Source of the DNA: Gambelia wislizenii
Taxonomy: Eukaryota > Chordata > Lepidosauria > Squamata > Crotaphytidae
Reading direction: 5' to 3'
Assembly: GCA_030847615.1 (NCBI GenBank)
Contig: JAUMIR010000003.1
Span: 192,953,149-193,017,148 of the forward strand
Length of the DNA: 64,000 nt
This document shows, piece by piece, positions 1 to 10,518 of this stretch. Below the pieces are notes generated by a model. That model worked only from the letters and a program-made list of their open reading frames with translations. It did no database searches and was not told the origin of the DNA. Each line of letters starts with the position of its first letter. The stretch's first letter is position 1. The translations under genes and the position numbers were made by a program.

Positions 1-559
1 CAAAGAATGAATTTATAATGAATGTAGTCTGCCCACTCCTTAATCTTCGTCCACAAACACTCACCTGCATGAGAGCAGGAATGAAGATACTGAATAAAAG
101 GAGTAAGCCAAGGCTGAGGTTTGGTGGAAGGGACCATATGTGTTGACATAGGGTAAAACTATCAAACGTTGAAGATAAAGTTGAGTTGAGTAAAGTAACA
201 GCAGAATCCATAGAGCCAACAGAATTAAAGGAAGATAGAGAAGAGACCAGTGCTTGTTAAAGGCATCAGAATTAACAGAATGAAGCTCTCAAAAGGAATG
301 AGCAACAGAATACTGAGGGGGTGGATTATGAATAAATGCAACACCCCCACCACAAGATGATGATCAAAGGAAATTCAGTAACTGAAAAGCAAGGGATAGA
401 ACCATTCTTAACAATAGCAAGATCAAGACAATGGCCAAGGGAGTGTGTAGGTCAATCAGAACAAGGCTTGACTCCAAAAGAAGACAAAAAGGAAAGAAGA
501 TGCAAGACATAAGAATAGAGCTAGAAGGAAGTACAAGGGCTATTTAACCAAAACACCTG
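1..559. other. Unassigned non-coding sequence
   Basis: I see no gene, RNA gene or recognisable transposon in this stretch. It is AT-rich unique-looking DNA with no long reading frame. Confidence 0.5.
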
Positions 560-1040
560 TTGTGAAGCTGAAGCACTCCTGAGAGAGATGGCCATCCAAT
601 GTCTGTATAAAGACATCAAACATAGGGAGGTCCACAACCTTCCAAGGTAGTTTATTCCACCATTGAACAGCTCTTATTGTCAGGAAGGTCTTCATAATGT
701 TTAGATGGAATCTTTTTTTTCCCTTATAATTTGAATGCATTAGTTCATGTCCTAGTCTCTGGAACACCAGAAAGCAAGCTTGCTCCATCTTGTTTTTGAG
801 AACCCCATGTTAGTTCCTAGCAATCACAAGATTTCTTTCGTGTTCACATACTGACTGTTTAATGATCTATGTATTCCTGTACTACTTGTTCTGGTCAGCA
901 TTTTCCTCACTGCATCGTTTGTTCTGTTTTCACTAGGTACAGCATGGTTTTCCTTTTGGAAGAATGAGGCAAAATAGGTATCTAACACTCTGCCTTCTCT
1001 CTGTCCTGTGTTAGCATTTCACTGTCCTCTCTACACAGCA
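560..1040 (-). mobile_element. CR1 LINE fragment, internally deleted
   Basis: The minus strand of 540-788 encodes the C-terminal end of a CR1 ORF2. It follows the same order of blocks as the better copies at 6.7 and 10.5 kb, ending in the region that normally reads LEVFKQRLDCHLSG. Further up, 850-1040 matches two separate parts of the 10.4-14.7 kb CR1: the segment near 11.73-11.76 kb and the segment near 12.08-12.17 kb. The pieces between are missing, so this copy is 5'-truncated and carries internal deletions. The usual 3' terminal ATTCTATG-type repeat is not visible. It is old and non-functional. The family is secure by alignment within the window; the exact ends are approximate. Confidence 0.75.
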
Positions 1041-1589
1041 AATAATATCTACTTGGTTAGGAGGATGAACCACATGTAACAGCAGGAGATAAATGACTGA
1101 ATTACCTGTGACTTTAAAAGAATAGTAGTACTATAGGGGAAGCATGCAGATCAGGGACACAGCACTAGATGGTTGTGGGGTTTTAACCCTTCCTCCTCAC
1201 AATATTTTTAATCAAAATATCATCATCTCCCAAACTACTTATATCTTTTCCTCAGTGGAACAAACAGTGATTGGAGGAAAAATAATTTGGGCTCAGAAAA
1301 CAGTACAGAGAGAGAATGTTTTGATCCTGTTCCCCACTGCTGTGGTCTCAGTCCCAACCAGCCATCTTTGACAAACAGACAAAACAAACAGGCAAAAGCA
1401 ACTAGTGCAGTTCTCCCTGACTTCTTTGTGTTTGGTCAACTCTACCACAACACATTCAGTGGCCAAAATGATTAAAAAAAGAAAAGAAAGGAAGAGATCC
1501 ACCACTGCTGCCACCACCAGTGGCAAGCCTTTCTGAAACTTTGGACCTCTGTTTAGTGGAAAGGTGGTAGAGGAGGGGAGATACTATAG
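1041..1589. other. Unassigned spacer between CR1 copies
   Basis: No coding region or known repeat recognised. Short overlapping reading frames near 1.14-1.53 kb show no family features and lie on both strands, so I treat them as chance. Confidence 0.4.
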
Positions 1590-3634
1590 TAATGGAAGAT
1601 TACTACCACCCTGATAATTTGTTGACCAAGAATGTAAGGTTCCACAAATTCCTCATCAGCCTTGTAGACAATTTCATTGTACAGAAGAAGAATGAGGAAG
1701 CAAGAGGATCAACCATTTTCAATTTGATCCTAACTAACAGAGATGAACTGCTCAATGGTGTGGAAATAGTAGAAACCTTGGGTGGGAGTAACCATGTCCT
1801 CTTTGGATTTGTTATAGAGATGAAAAGGGAAGCCAAACATAGTCAGAAATGTACTCTGTACTTGAAGAAATATGATTTCAGTAAGCTTAGGGAAATACTG
1901 AGTGAGATCCCATTGTCAAAGGGAAGGGAGTATATGATGCATGGAAATTTCTTAAAAGAGAGATATTGACAGTGTAATTGCAAACAATTCTAATGAGGAA
2001 GAAGAGTGGGAAGTGTTTCAAGAAACCAGGGTGGATGTACAAACAGCTTTCAAATGAGCTGAGATTTGTAAAAGACATGAATAAGAAGTGGAAGAAGGGG
2101 GGAAATCATTAAAGAGAAATACAGACAAATAATACTTGAAAGGAGAAAGTCAGAAAAGCTACTCTAAATGAATTCAAGTCTCTGTGGCTAGATGAACTGT
2201 ATCCAAGAGTACTAAAGGAACTTGCAAATGTAATCTGAACTGTCCACAATCTTTTAGAATTCTTGGAGAACAGGAGAGATCCCAGCAAGTTGGAGGAGGG
2301 CAAATATTGATTCCATCTTCAAAAAAGGCAAAAAAAAAAAAAAAAAAAAGGACCCAAGCAACTATCAACCATTCAGCTTGTTGTTGATACCAGGAAAGTT
2401 CCTAGAATAGATCATTAAACAGTCTATCTGTGCACTCTCAGAAAGGAATGCTGTGATTACTAAGAACCAGCATGGGTTTGTCAAAAACAAGTCATGCCAA
2501 AGTTCTCTCTCTCTCCCTCCCCCCACCTCTCTCTCTCTCGTTATAGAGATACAAGATTAGGGATGGAGTATATCTTGATTTCAGTAAGTTTTTAACAAGG
2601 TGCCTCATGATATTCTTGCAAGAAAGCTGGTTAACTGTGGGCTAGACAATTAGGTGGCTCTCTAATTGTTTGACAAATTTAATCCAGAGAGTAGTTGCTC
2701 TTCATCCTGGAGAGAAGTGACTAGTAAAGTACCTCAGGATTCTGTCCTGGACCTGGTGTTCCTTAAAAACTTTATAAATGACTTAGTTGATGGAACAGAA
2801 GGCATGCTTATCATATTTGCTGATGATAGCAAATACTCCAGAGAACAGGATTAAAAATGACCTTGTCAGATTGGAGAGCTGGCTGAAAACTAACAAATGA
2901 ATTTCAACAGGGATAAATGTAGGGTTCACATCTAGGCAGGAAAAATGGAACACAGAAATATAGGATGGTTGACACCTGGTTTGAAAGCAGTACATGTGAA
3001 AGGATCTAGGGGTCTTAGTAGAACACAAGTTAACCATGAGTCAACACTGTGATACAACAGCAAAAAAAGCCAATACAATTCTGGCTGCATCAACAATGGT
3101 ATAGTTTCCAGATCAAGGGAGGTAGTAGTACCACTCTATTCTGCTTTGGTCAGACCTCACCTGGAACACTGTCCACTTCAAGAAGGATGTTGACAAGCTG
3201 GAATGTGTCCAGAGAAGGGCAATCATGATGATCAAAGATCTGGAAACCAAGCCTTATGAAGAATGACTGAATTTATGTTTAGCATGGAGGAGAAGACTGA
3301 GAGGTGGCATAAGTATCTGAAGGGTTGCTATATAGAAGATGAAGCAATCTTGTTTTCTGCTGCTCCAGAGACCAGAACATGAACCAATAGATTCGAATTA
3401 CAAGAAAAGAGATTCATCCTAAAAATTTTGAAGAACTTCTTTATTATATGAGATGATTGACAGTGGAATGGACTACCTTGGAAGGGCTGTAGACTTTCTT
3501 GCTCTAGAGGTCTTTAAACAGAGGTTGGATGGACATCTTTCAGGAGCACTTTAGTTATTTATCCCTTCATGGCAGCTGGTTGGACTAGATGAACTTTGTG
3601 GTGCCTTGCAACTTCTACGATTCTATGATTCGAT
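1590..3634 (+). mobile_element. CR1 LINE, 5'-truncated, heavily decayed ORF2
   Basis: This plus-strand copy starts just after the endonuclease GDFN block and runs through linker, reverse transcriptase and C-terminus to the 3' end near 3605-3634, where the CR1-type ATTCTATGA-like terminal repeat is seen. The 1592-1969 frame parallels the linker of the 12.8-kb CR1 (the LILTNRDEL and KLREIL blocks). Later blocks can be followed in shifting frames: the PGPDELHPRVLKEL-like region near 2180-2225, the VPQGSVL-like region near 2730, the FADD-like region near 2815-2830, and the tail near 3480-3545. It carries many stops and frameshifts, an A-run expansion at 2320-2350 and a TC-rich expansion at 2500-2541. 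It cannot be functional and is clearly older than the 10.4-14.7 kb copy. Confidence 0.88.
2500..2541. repeat. TC-rich microsatellite inside CR1
   Basis: Alternating TC with a short C-rich interruption, embedded in the RT region of the decayed CR1. It is probably a local expansion after insertion. Confidence 0.8.
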
Positions 3635-5069
3635 GAAATCATTCTCTCTCAGTGAAAAATTGGACCTCTCTTAGTGAAATTTTTGTCATCCATTCTCCAT
3701 TTCCCCCAATTGTAAATAAGATGTCAAATAAGGAGGGAGCCATTAGCCATAACAGAGGCCCATGCAGTCTTTCATGTCTTGATGGACAGTGTGGCCATGT
3801 AAAAGTGGCCCTGTTTGAGATTACTCTAAAGCAACAGGGAAAACTGGTGGGGAAAATGTGGCTTTGGGGGTCAATTCCCATTTATATGGACCTGTTTTTT
3901 AACCATACAGAACTAATAAATTACTTGCTTTATTAGATCAATTAATTAATCAATTGTGATTGCAATTCTGATTATTATATTGAAGTATCCATTAGGGAAA
4001 AAGATATTCTACTGTTTCACCAAGCATCATTCCTTTTGAAATTACTACCAAGGAATTGACAACAAAGTTTCAAAATACTTTCTTGGTATTCTAGAGAGAA
4101 AGTATGAAACACTTTTCTGGTTGCTCATTGTGTAACAGGTAAGGGAAAAAATTACATGTTGGAAAGCTACGTTTTGCTGAAATGATTCTAATGTATAACA
4201 TTAGTGGGAAAGAAAAGCAATGTGCTTGTGATAGTCTAATGTCTGAAAGCCCAAAGACAGCTAGAGGTTCATAAAAAGCATTGGACAAGTTCCATGGCTT
4301 TCATTATTGCACACTAATTTTATCCCCATCCGTTATTTGGCACTTATATGGCCTGTAAAGTCTAAGCCATGGCACAAACATCTTTCATATTAGTAAACAA
4401 GGAAGAAATAAATGAAATGAATGGTTCTTTTGTGATCAGATCACTTTCATTTAAAACACTAGCTTTATTGTGTTTCATATATCTGCAGGAAATCAAAGTA
4501 CCTGCAACTCTTCCCAAACTATGGCAAATTTCTAATATCATGTGTGTCTATGTGTATATGTAATATCTTTTTATAAGCTTCTCTTCTCAGTAGCCTCTGC
4601 CAAAGGCTAATAATGGGTAATAAAGCTCAAGCTCAACAATATATATAAAGCAAAGAGAATTCACAAAAGAACAATTTCACCATAGCAATTTTGTAAGGTT
4701 CTGATCTTTGAGAGTCATTGCATTGCCCACAGACTTTATAGGCACTACATACCAGTTGGAGGAAAAACACTGTTGATATTTTTGTTAGTATTATTCTCAA
4801 AGCCTTGTCATCATCAGTACCATCACCATAATTTCTAACAGGTTTTATTGTGTTTTGTCAGTGGAAAGTTTGCAAAAATAGGAGGAAAATACAAAGTACT
4901 GAATGACTCCAAAGAGTTGTGTAACATCTGGAAAGCCAGTCCCCCCCCCCCACTTCATCCTACACACATTAGTTACATCAATACTGGACTACTATAGTAT
5001 AATGTAATAATTGGGTGACTGAAAATCACTTGGAAATATCAATTATGGCAGACCATACTGCTTCATTTT
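3635..5069. other. Unassigned AT-rich DNA
   Basis: No gene or repeat family recognised. It contains a C10 run near 4940. Short reading frames on both strands have no recognisable domain. Confidence 0.4.
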
Positions 5070-5300
5070 TTAAAGTGCAGCACCACTCAAATGACACCTT
5101 TATTATATGAGCTAAACTGCCTGCCGATTCTGAGTGCAGCCTGAGATGACTTTTGGTGCCTTTAAGGTCCTAAATGACTAGGGACTGTGCTACTATAAAG
5201 GCCATCTCCCTTTCCATGTTTCTTGAAGGACTACATGAAGGACTATCTCCCCAACGCATAGATCTTTGAGAGTATCTACTGAACCCCACTTCTGTGTATG
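5070..5300 (+). mobile_element. L2 LINE C-terminal scrap
   Basis: The translation near 5085-5130 gives the block TPLLYELNCLPI, which corresponds to the L2 ORF2 block usually read as ITPVLKELHWLPI (compare the 60.4-kb L2). The following bases keep the order of the 'FKVL', 'LG...YL.D.L' and 'R.L.SS'-like region, but with many changes. Upstream ORF2 and the 3' tail cannot be followed. It is a small, old relic. Confidence 0.5.
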
Positions 5301-6185
5301 AGTGCCTTCATAACAGGAGTGTTAAAATTTCTCGATTGTCTTGATTTCGGTTGAAACAGACTGTCTCAACATACCAAATCTGCCTGTCAAGAATTCTCCA
5401 AATTTCATGAGAGTTTTTGGCTCTGTGCAAGACCAAAATGCCAAATGCCTTTTTTGTTGTCTTTTCTATTTTTTTTTATTTATTTTTTTTTAAATGTCTC
5501 TGCACTATATTAGTGCTTTTTTTTTTTCCCCTTTGTGAAGCTGAGCACATACCCATATAGGCTGGTTGGGCAAAAATACACAATTAACCCTTCCAAATAC
5601 TACTTTTACCAGCCCATTCAACCAGTATATTTTCTATTTTGCACATTTTATAGAAATGTGAACAAAGTGATCTACAAATGTGCAGAAGATGAACAAAAAA
5701 ACTTTTGTGATGAGGACATGGAGATGATCATGGTGATGATGATGAGAAGGAGGATTCTCTCATTTACTAAGCATGAATGAAGCAAATTTCTTGAAAAATT
5801 TGTTAACGCCTCCTGGCTGTAGCTTACAATGCACAATAAATACTAAGACTACAGGTCATGTCCGAAAATCCAATGAACAAATGAAGCAAAGAGCCAAAGT
5901 GTTCTGCATGAGGATAAAGGTGGGATATAAGTCAATTAAAAAAAAAATGTATCGTAGACCAGAATTCAGATGATGGTGCTTCAATAAGTCTATTTCATGG
6001 TTTCTTCTTTGTAATCAGCAATAAACGGCAGATTGTTGACTTACTAGCTACTCACAAGTAATGCTAAAATTAGGATTTATGGCCTGTAGTGATATTCCTC
6101 ATTTTTAGGAATGGGCTTTTTGGAATATGTTTCAATTTTATTAAAATACAAAGGAAAAAAATAGCACAAGGTACCCAAAAAAATG
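5301..6185. other. Unassigned AT-rich DNA with T/A runs
   Basis: No gene recognised. T-rich runs lie at 5465-5530, a short GATGAT-rich patch near 5700-5760 and an A-run near 5938. The bases near 5918-5945 resemble the GGATATAAAT-type 3' tail common to L2 elements, but this is too short to assign. Confidence 0.35.
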
Positions 6186-6485
6186 AATAATTGAGCTGCC
6201 AGACATACCCTGGTGCCCAGCGGCTCCTTTGCAGCCCATCCAGCTCCCCCGGACCCTTTGCGGCCCACGTGGCAGCTGGCATGGGGGCTGTCATTGTGGC
6301 TTACCCTTCCTGGCCTGCTCCGCAGGCTGGGAAGGGGAGCGAAATACCAGGGACCAATAAGGGTAGGCCATCCCTGTCCTGATTGGTTGATTTGGAAGGA
6401 GGCAGGCAACTGCTGCCTTTTGCAGCGGTTGTTTACGTCATTTTATGGTGTTTTGCAGCAGTCATTTACAACTGCTGCTTTACAG

Positions 6486-6540
6486 CACTGAGGTCGGGTA
6501 TATAACCTGGTCTCAGCAGTGAATTGTTCAGTGACTCTTT
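6486..6540 (+). promoter_or_regulatory. Putative retroelement TATA promoter
   Basis: GGGTATATAACC is preceded 100-150 bp upstream by direct and inverted CCAAT motifs and followed about 30 bp downstream by a TCAGTG-type start region. The spacing is typical of RNA polymerase II core promoters. It belongs to the surrounding mobile element, not to a host gene that I can see. Confidence 0.45.
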
Positions 6541-6663
6541 GGGAGCTGAAGACCCACCCTTCCTCCTTTAATTATTGTTGTAGGATTGAATGTTATTTGT
6601 CATGTATTCTTTGAAACTTTAGGGGTGGTTGGCATGGGTCCTGATCAACTTTAGGGGTGGTTG

Positions 6664-7085
6664 GAATAGAATCATAGAATTGCAGAGTTGGAAGAGACTA
6701 CGAGGGCCATCCAGTCCAACCCCCTGCCATGCAGGAAATCTTGATCAAAGCATCCCCGACAGATGGCAATCCAGCCCCTGTTTAAAGACCTCCAAGGAAG
6801 GAGACCCCACCACGTTCCAAGGGAGTGTGTTCCACTGCTGAACAGCTCTTACTGTCAAAAAGTTCCTCCTAATGTTGAGGTGGGATCTCTGTTTCTGGAG
6901 CTTGCATCCATTGCTCCATGTTCCAGTCTCTGGAGCAGCAGAAAACAAGCCTGCTCCATCCTCAGCATGAGATCCCTTCAAATACTTAAACAGGGCTATC
7001 ATATCACCTCTTAACCACCTTTTTTCCAGGCTAAACATACCCAGCTCCCTAAGTCTTTCCTCATAAGGCATCGTTTCCAGACCTT
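6664..7085 (-). mobile_element. CR1 LINE 3' end, 5'-truncated
   Basis: On the minus strand 7071-6745 encodes the last part of CR1 ORF2: [23 protein letters not shown] onward, the [13 protein letters not shown] block, and the LNIRRNFLTVRAV and HLSG end. The 3' UTR follows, ending at 6664 in the CR1 terminal motif (AATAGAATCATAGAATTG on the plus strand). It is one of the best-preserved short CR1 tails here and nearly identical to the end of the 10.4-kb copy. It sits inside the 6.2-7.4 kb element and is therefore younger than it. Confidence 0.93.
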
Positions 7086-7366
7086 TCTTTGGGCATGGGT
7101 CATCAGTGATGGGAGGTGGGTCAAGGTCAAGTTCAAGTTCATGGACCCCTCCCCCTTTTAAAGTGAATGTTGAATAGGGGAGGGTGAGGGGTTGTCAGGG
7201 ATGTGGAGCCTGGCCAGGACTCATTCCCCCTTCCACAGTCGTGGTGTCAGTGGATAACCGATGGTGATATCATCAAATAGCATTTGCGTTGGTCAATGTC
7301 TGGATCCAGACCCATGCAATTTGAGCCAACCATTGCAGCTGTTATCAATAAACGTGTGGCCTTTAT

Positions 7367-7370
<4 letters not shown>

Positions 7371-7401
<31 letters not shown>
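7371..7401. repeat. (TA)n microsatellite
   Basis: About 15 uninterrupted TA units directly after the CAATAAA end of the preceding element. Confidence 0.95.
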
Positions 7402-7402
<1 letters not shown>

Positions 7403-8669
7403 CATGTACCAATATATTTTGTCTGAACTACATATTGTGTATGTCATCATTTGGGGAAAAGGGGGGAGGGGGAGAACGCTTGGCCTAGGCATGCAAATGA
7501 ATAAATCAAAATTATTAAAAGTGGCACAGAGATATATTGTACTAATTGCTACTGCTAATCCAAACTAGAATAGACTCACTGAATCAATGGTATTGCATAA
7601 GTCTTGACACACCACTGGATAATCAGTTCAATGGGTGTATTCTAATTAAGACTAACCATTAGAATTCAGGCTATAACACTGAAACGAATATAGACAACTG
7701 AGAAAGATTATCAAAGAATTCTCAACAGACTACTATATTAGTATCTACAGCAGGAGTAAACAAAGAGTGCCTTTCAGATGGTTTTGGATCCCATCCGTCC
7801 ACATCAAACTGAACTGATGTGTGTGTTGGGGGTATATTTTGACCTCTGATATTATAAAAATGAGTGAACTTGACTGTTTCCACAGTCTGCAGGTCTGCAG
7901 GATACTTCATAGTATCTTCATTATTCTGCCTTTAAGATAAAGAAATAACATATGAAAGCACAAAGGTTTATGAAGCAGAAAAAAATGCAACCTTACAGTG
8001 GTAAGTTTTAACCTTTTTTATTATTATTATTTCCTGTCCCCTAATACACCACTTATGGATTTCTTCCAAGGACCACTACCTTGATTTAGCAGAGTAGTTA
8101 ATATTCATTTCTACAAAATCCCTAGGAACAGTAAATAAACTTCTGAAACCAGTTTAAGCCTGTAAAAACATAATAATGTAATCTACATAAAGCAATAATG
8201 AACATTTTCTTTTTTTTCCTCCAATAGCTACTGGGAATAATCAGTCATCCTGGAGTTCAGCAACACTCTCATTTCATGGCTTCTTTGAATACATTTGTAT
8301 TCAAATAAAATAAGGGTGCTAATATCTCTTGTCTGCCCCCCCCCCTTTTGTTGGATCTCTTTTAGTAACTGGCATTTCATTAGCCAAGTTGCCTATAGTT
8401 CTCAGCCTGACTTTCAGGGTTGTAGATAAACAGAAATATATGAGTAAGGATTAAAATATAGTGTCTCTGTTAAAGTCATAAAACTGATTCCTTGAGAAGA
8501 TTTGTACACCTCCTTTTATTCAAGGATTTCTGAGGCACCATTTCCTACATACCAGGCTCCCTGATATACATCTTTTTCTTAGTAATATGGCATATGAGGG
8601 CCCTGTGACACGTGGCTCCCTTCCTCTGTCCTAGAATAGAGGTTTTTCCACTAGACATAGATCAACTTA
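7402..8669. other. Unassigned DNA
   Basis: No gene or repeat family recognised. It contains a C-rich run near 8334-8345. Confidence 0.4.
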
Positions 8670-8765
8670 TTTTTATTCTACTTATATATTTATTATACTT
8701 CTATACTGAAAGCTCTCTGAGTGGTTCAAAAAATACAGCTAAAAATACATAAATTATAAAACCAA
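8670..8765 (-). repeat. L2-type 3' tail scrap
   Basis: TATTTATTATACTTCTATAC followed by a degraded GGCTCAAAGCGG-like block and an AAAATACA-type stretch is the reversed 3' end of an L2-like LINE or its partner SINE. Only about 95 bp remain. Confidence 0.45.
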
Positions 8766-9551
8766 ACCAGTAAGAGAGTTTGGAAAATTACTTTAAAGAA
8801 GAATTAATATAGCAACATGTGGTAGACCCGGAACCTTAAATAACTAATTCTACTCAAGCTGTCCCATGGCTGACACTCAACATCCCCAGGCTGACAATGG
8901 GATCCCTGAACTGAGATGCACCCCCCTCCAGGGCAAGGACCATGGAGAATGAGATCTCTAGGTTTATATAATGCAGAAATGAAAAAATGGAAATCAAAGT
9001 ACAGAGGTATGACTCATCTCCCATCTTAGTAACTATGAAAACTGTACAAACAGGTTGCTAACAGGAAAGGTTAATCCGCCATTCTGTTCCCAGCTGCATA
9101 ACTTTTCCCAGCCTTAAACTGTCAAAATAAAGTAAAACTATTCCATTTGGTCATGAAAATAGAGGTAGGCAGTTTTATGCAATGTAGTTATGTACTGGTC
9201 TTTGAAAGGGTTTGTATTTCATTCAGTTAAGATATCATTCCACAATTTCTCATGGTGGGCAGGTGGGGCCTGCTGGGCTATACTGCAGTTTATGTAATCA
9301 GTCATCGGAACTGTTTACTAGGAGAGTATATTTAATTTGTTCTATGTATAATGGATTATTTTTTTTTCCTTTCTTTTCTTCTGTTTCTCCTTTTTATGTA
9401 TAAAAATACTATTACTGTCTGACATTTTGTAGTGACTTGTAACTACAAAAGGAAAAGTTCAATTGTATTCTAGTATTTTTTGATAAATAAAAAGTAATTA
9501 TATAAATAAAGATGAAGTAAAACTATATGGAATTATTTACTAAATACAAAG
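8766..9551. other. Unassigned DNA
   Basis: No gene or repeat recognised. One 63-codon frame at 9212-9403 has no family features. Confidence 0.4.
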
Positions 9552-9770
9552 TACAGTGGACACTCCGAATCCATGGGGTTTCAGTTCTGGGACCCATCCA
9601 GATGATGAAACAGTGGATGATCACATCCCATATTAAATGGTGGCAATATGTGTGCAGACCCTTCATCATGTCCACTTTCACATTGCCACCATTTTAAGTA
9701 TAGGACATGATGATCCATGGTCTCTCAAAATCGTGGATCTGGAGCCTGCAGATCAGGAGAGCCCACAGTA
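9552..9770. mobile_element. Short Tigger-like (pogo/mariner) non-autonomous element
   Basis: The ends form an imperfect terminal inverted repeat, CAGTGGACACTCC at the left and CTGTGGGCTCTCC read inward from the right, and both sides are flanked by TA, the mariner/pogo target. The inner sequence has the ATCCATGG and GTGGAT words seen in Tigger-type ends. At 219 bp it has no coding capacity. The superfamily call is from end sequence and TA duplication only. Confidence 0.6.
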
Positions 9771-10427
9771 ACAATTGCTGTACCACTGGACAGCTGTTAA
9801 CATTTAACCATGATTCTAACAAGGACTGTAAAATGCATCTGCCCAGTGGTAGAAGCCATGATCATGATTTTTAAATGTAACTTTGAAAAGGCATCTTAAA
9901 GACTTAACATATAAGCATTTCTGGACTAGTGTCCCTATCATTAGATCCATGAAGTATTATCGTAAGCTGACAGGTATATCTGCATATGGTTGTAGAAGAT
10001 GAAGAAATTAATAACAGTGAAGAGAGAGGTAAGTGAAATGCAAAAGCATAAACTGGAACAATTAAAGAGCTGAAAAATGTGGTAATGTAAGAGTGGATAT
10101 TAACAGAGTAGTACTAATACTAACACCAACATCCTAGCATTGGTAAACTCATTAAAAGCTACAGTAGGATAAATTCAGTATTTCAATTTTGGTGACAGAA
10201 TGGATGTTTTTGATAAATTGTAATTCAGTGGTTTATGTTTTCTGTTGAAGAGTGACTGACCATTTTGTCGTCAAAAATAGTGTCCAAGGAAGCTGACACC
10301 AACTGTGCTTCTTAATGCTTCATGCTTCTTATCTCTTCGGTAAGTGATTAAATTGGCTCAGATGATAGAAATACACATTCTATGTGGGACTACACATCCC
10401 ATGATTCCCACAGGAAGCCGTTAAAAT
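9771..10427. other. Unassigned DNA
   Basis: No gene or repeat recognised between the small Tigger-like element and the CR1 3' end. Confidence 0.4.
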
Positions 10428-10518
10428 AATCATAGAATCATAGAATCATAGAATTGTAGAGTTGGAAGAGACCACGAGGGCCATCCAGTCCAACACCCTG
10501 CCACATAGGAAATCTTGA

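Larger units (their letters stand above)
6186..7370 (+). mobile_element. Unclassified LTR- or DIRS-like element with promoter, split by a CR1 tail
   Basis: A GC-rich segment (6186-6400) is followed by CCAAT-type motifs (GACCAATAAG near 6352, TGATTGGTTG near 6381), then a good TATA box (GGTATATAACC near 6497) and a cap-like region. This is the layout of a retroelement terminal-repeat promoter. The CR1 tail at 6664-7085 interrupts it. The right part (7086-7370) is G-rich and ends in CAATAAACGTGTGGCC, close in form to the CAATAAAGTGGCC end of the DIRS-like copies at 54.4 and 58.1 kb. No coding domain is visible. Membership in the DIRS/Ngaro or Gypsy group is inference from the promoter and poly(A)-signal layout. 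Confidence 0.45.
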
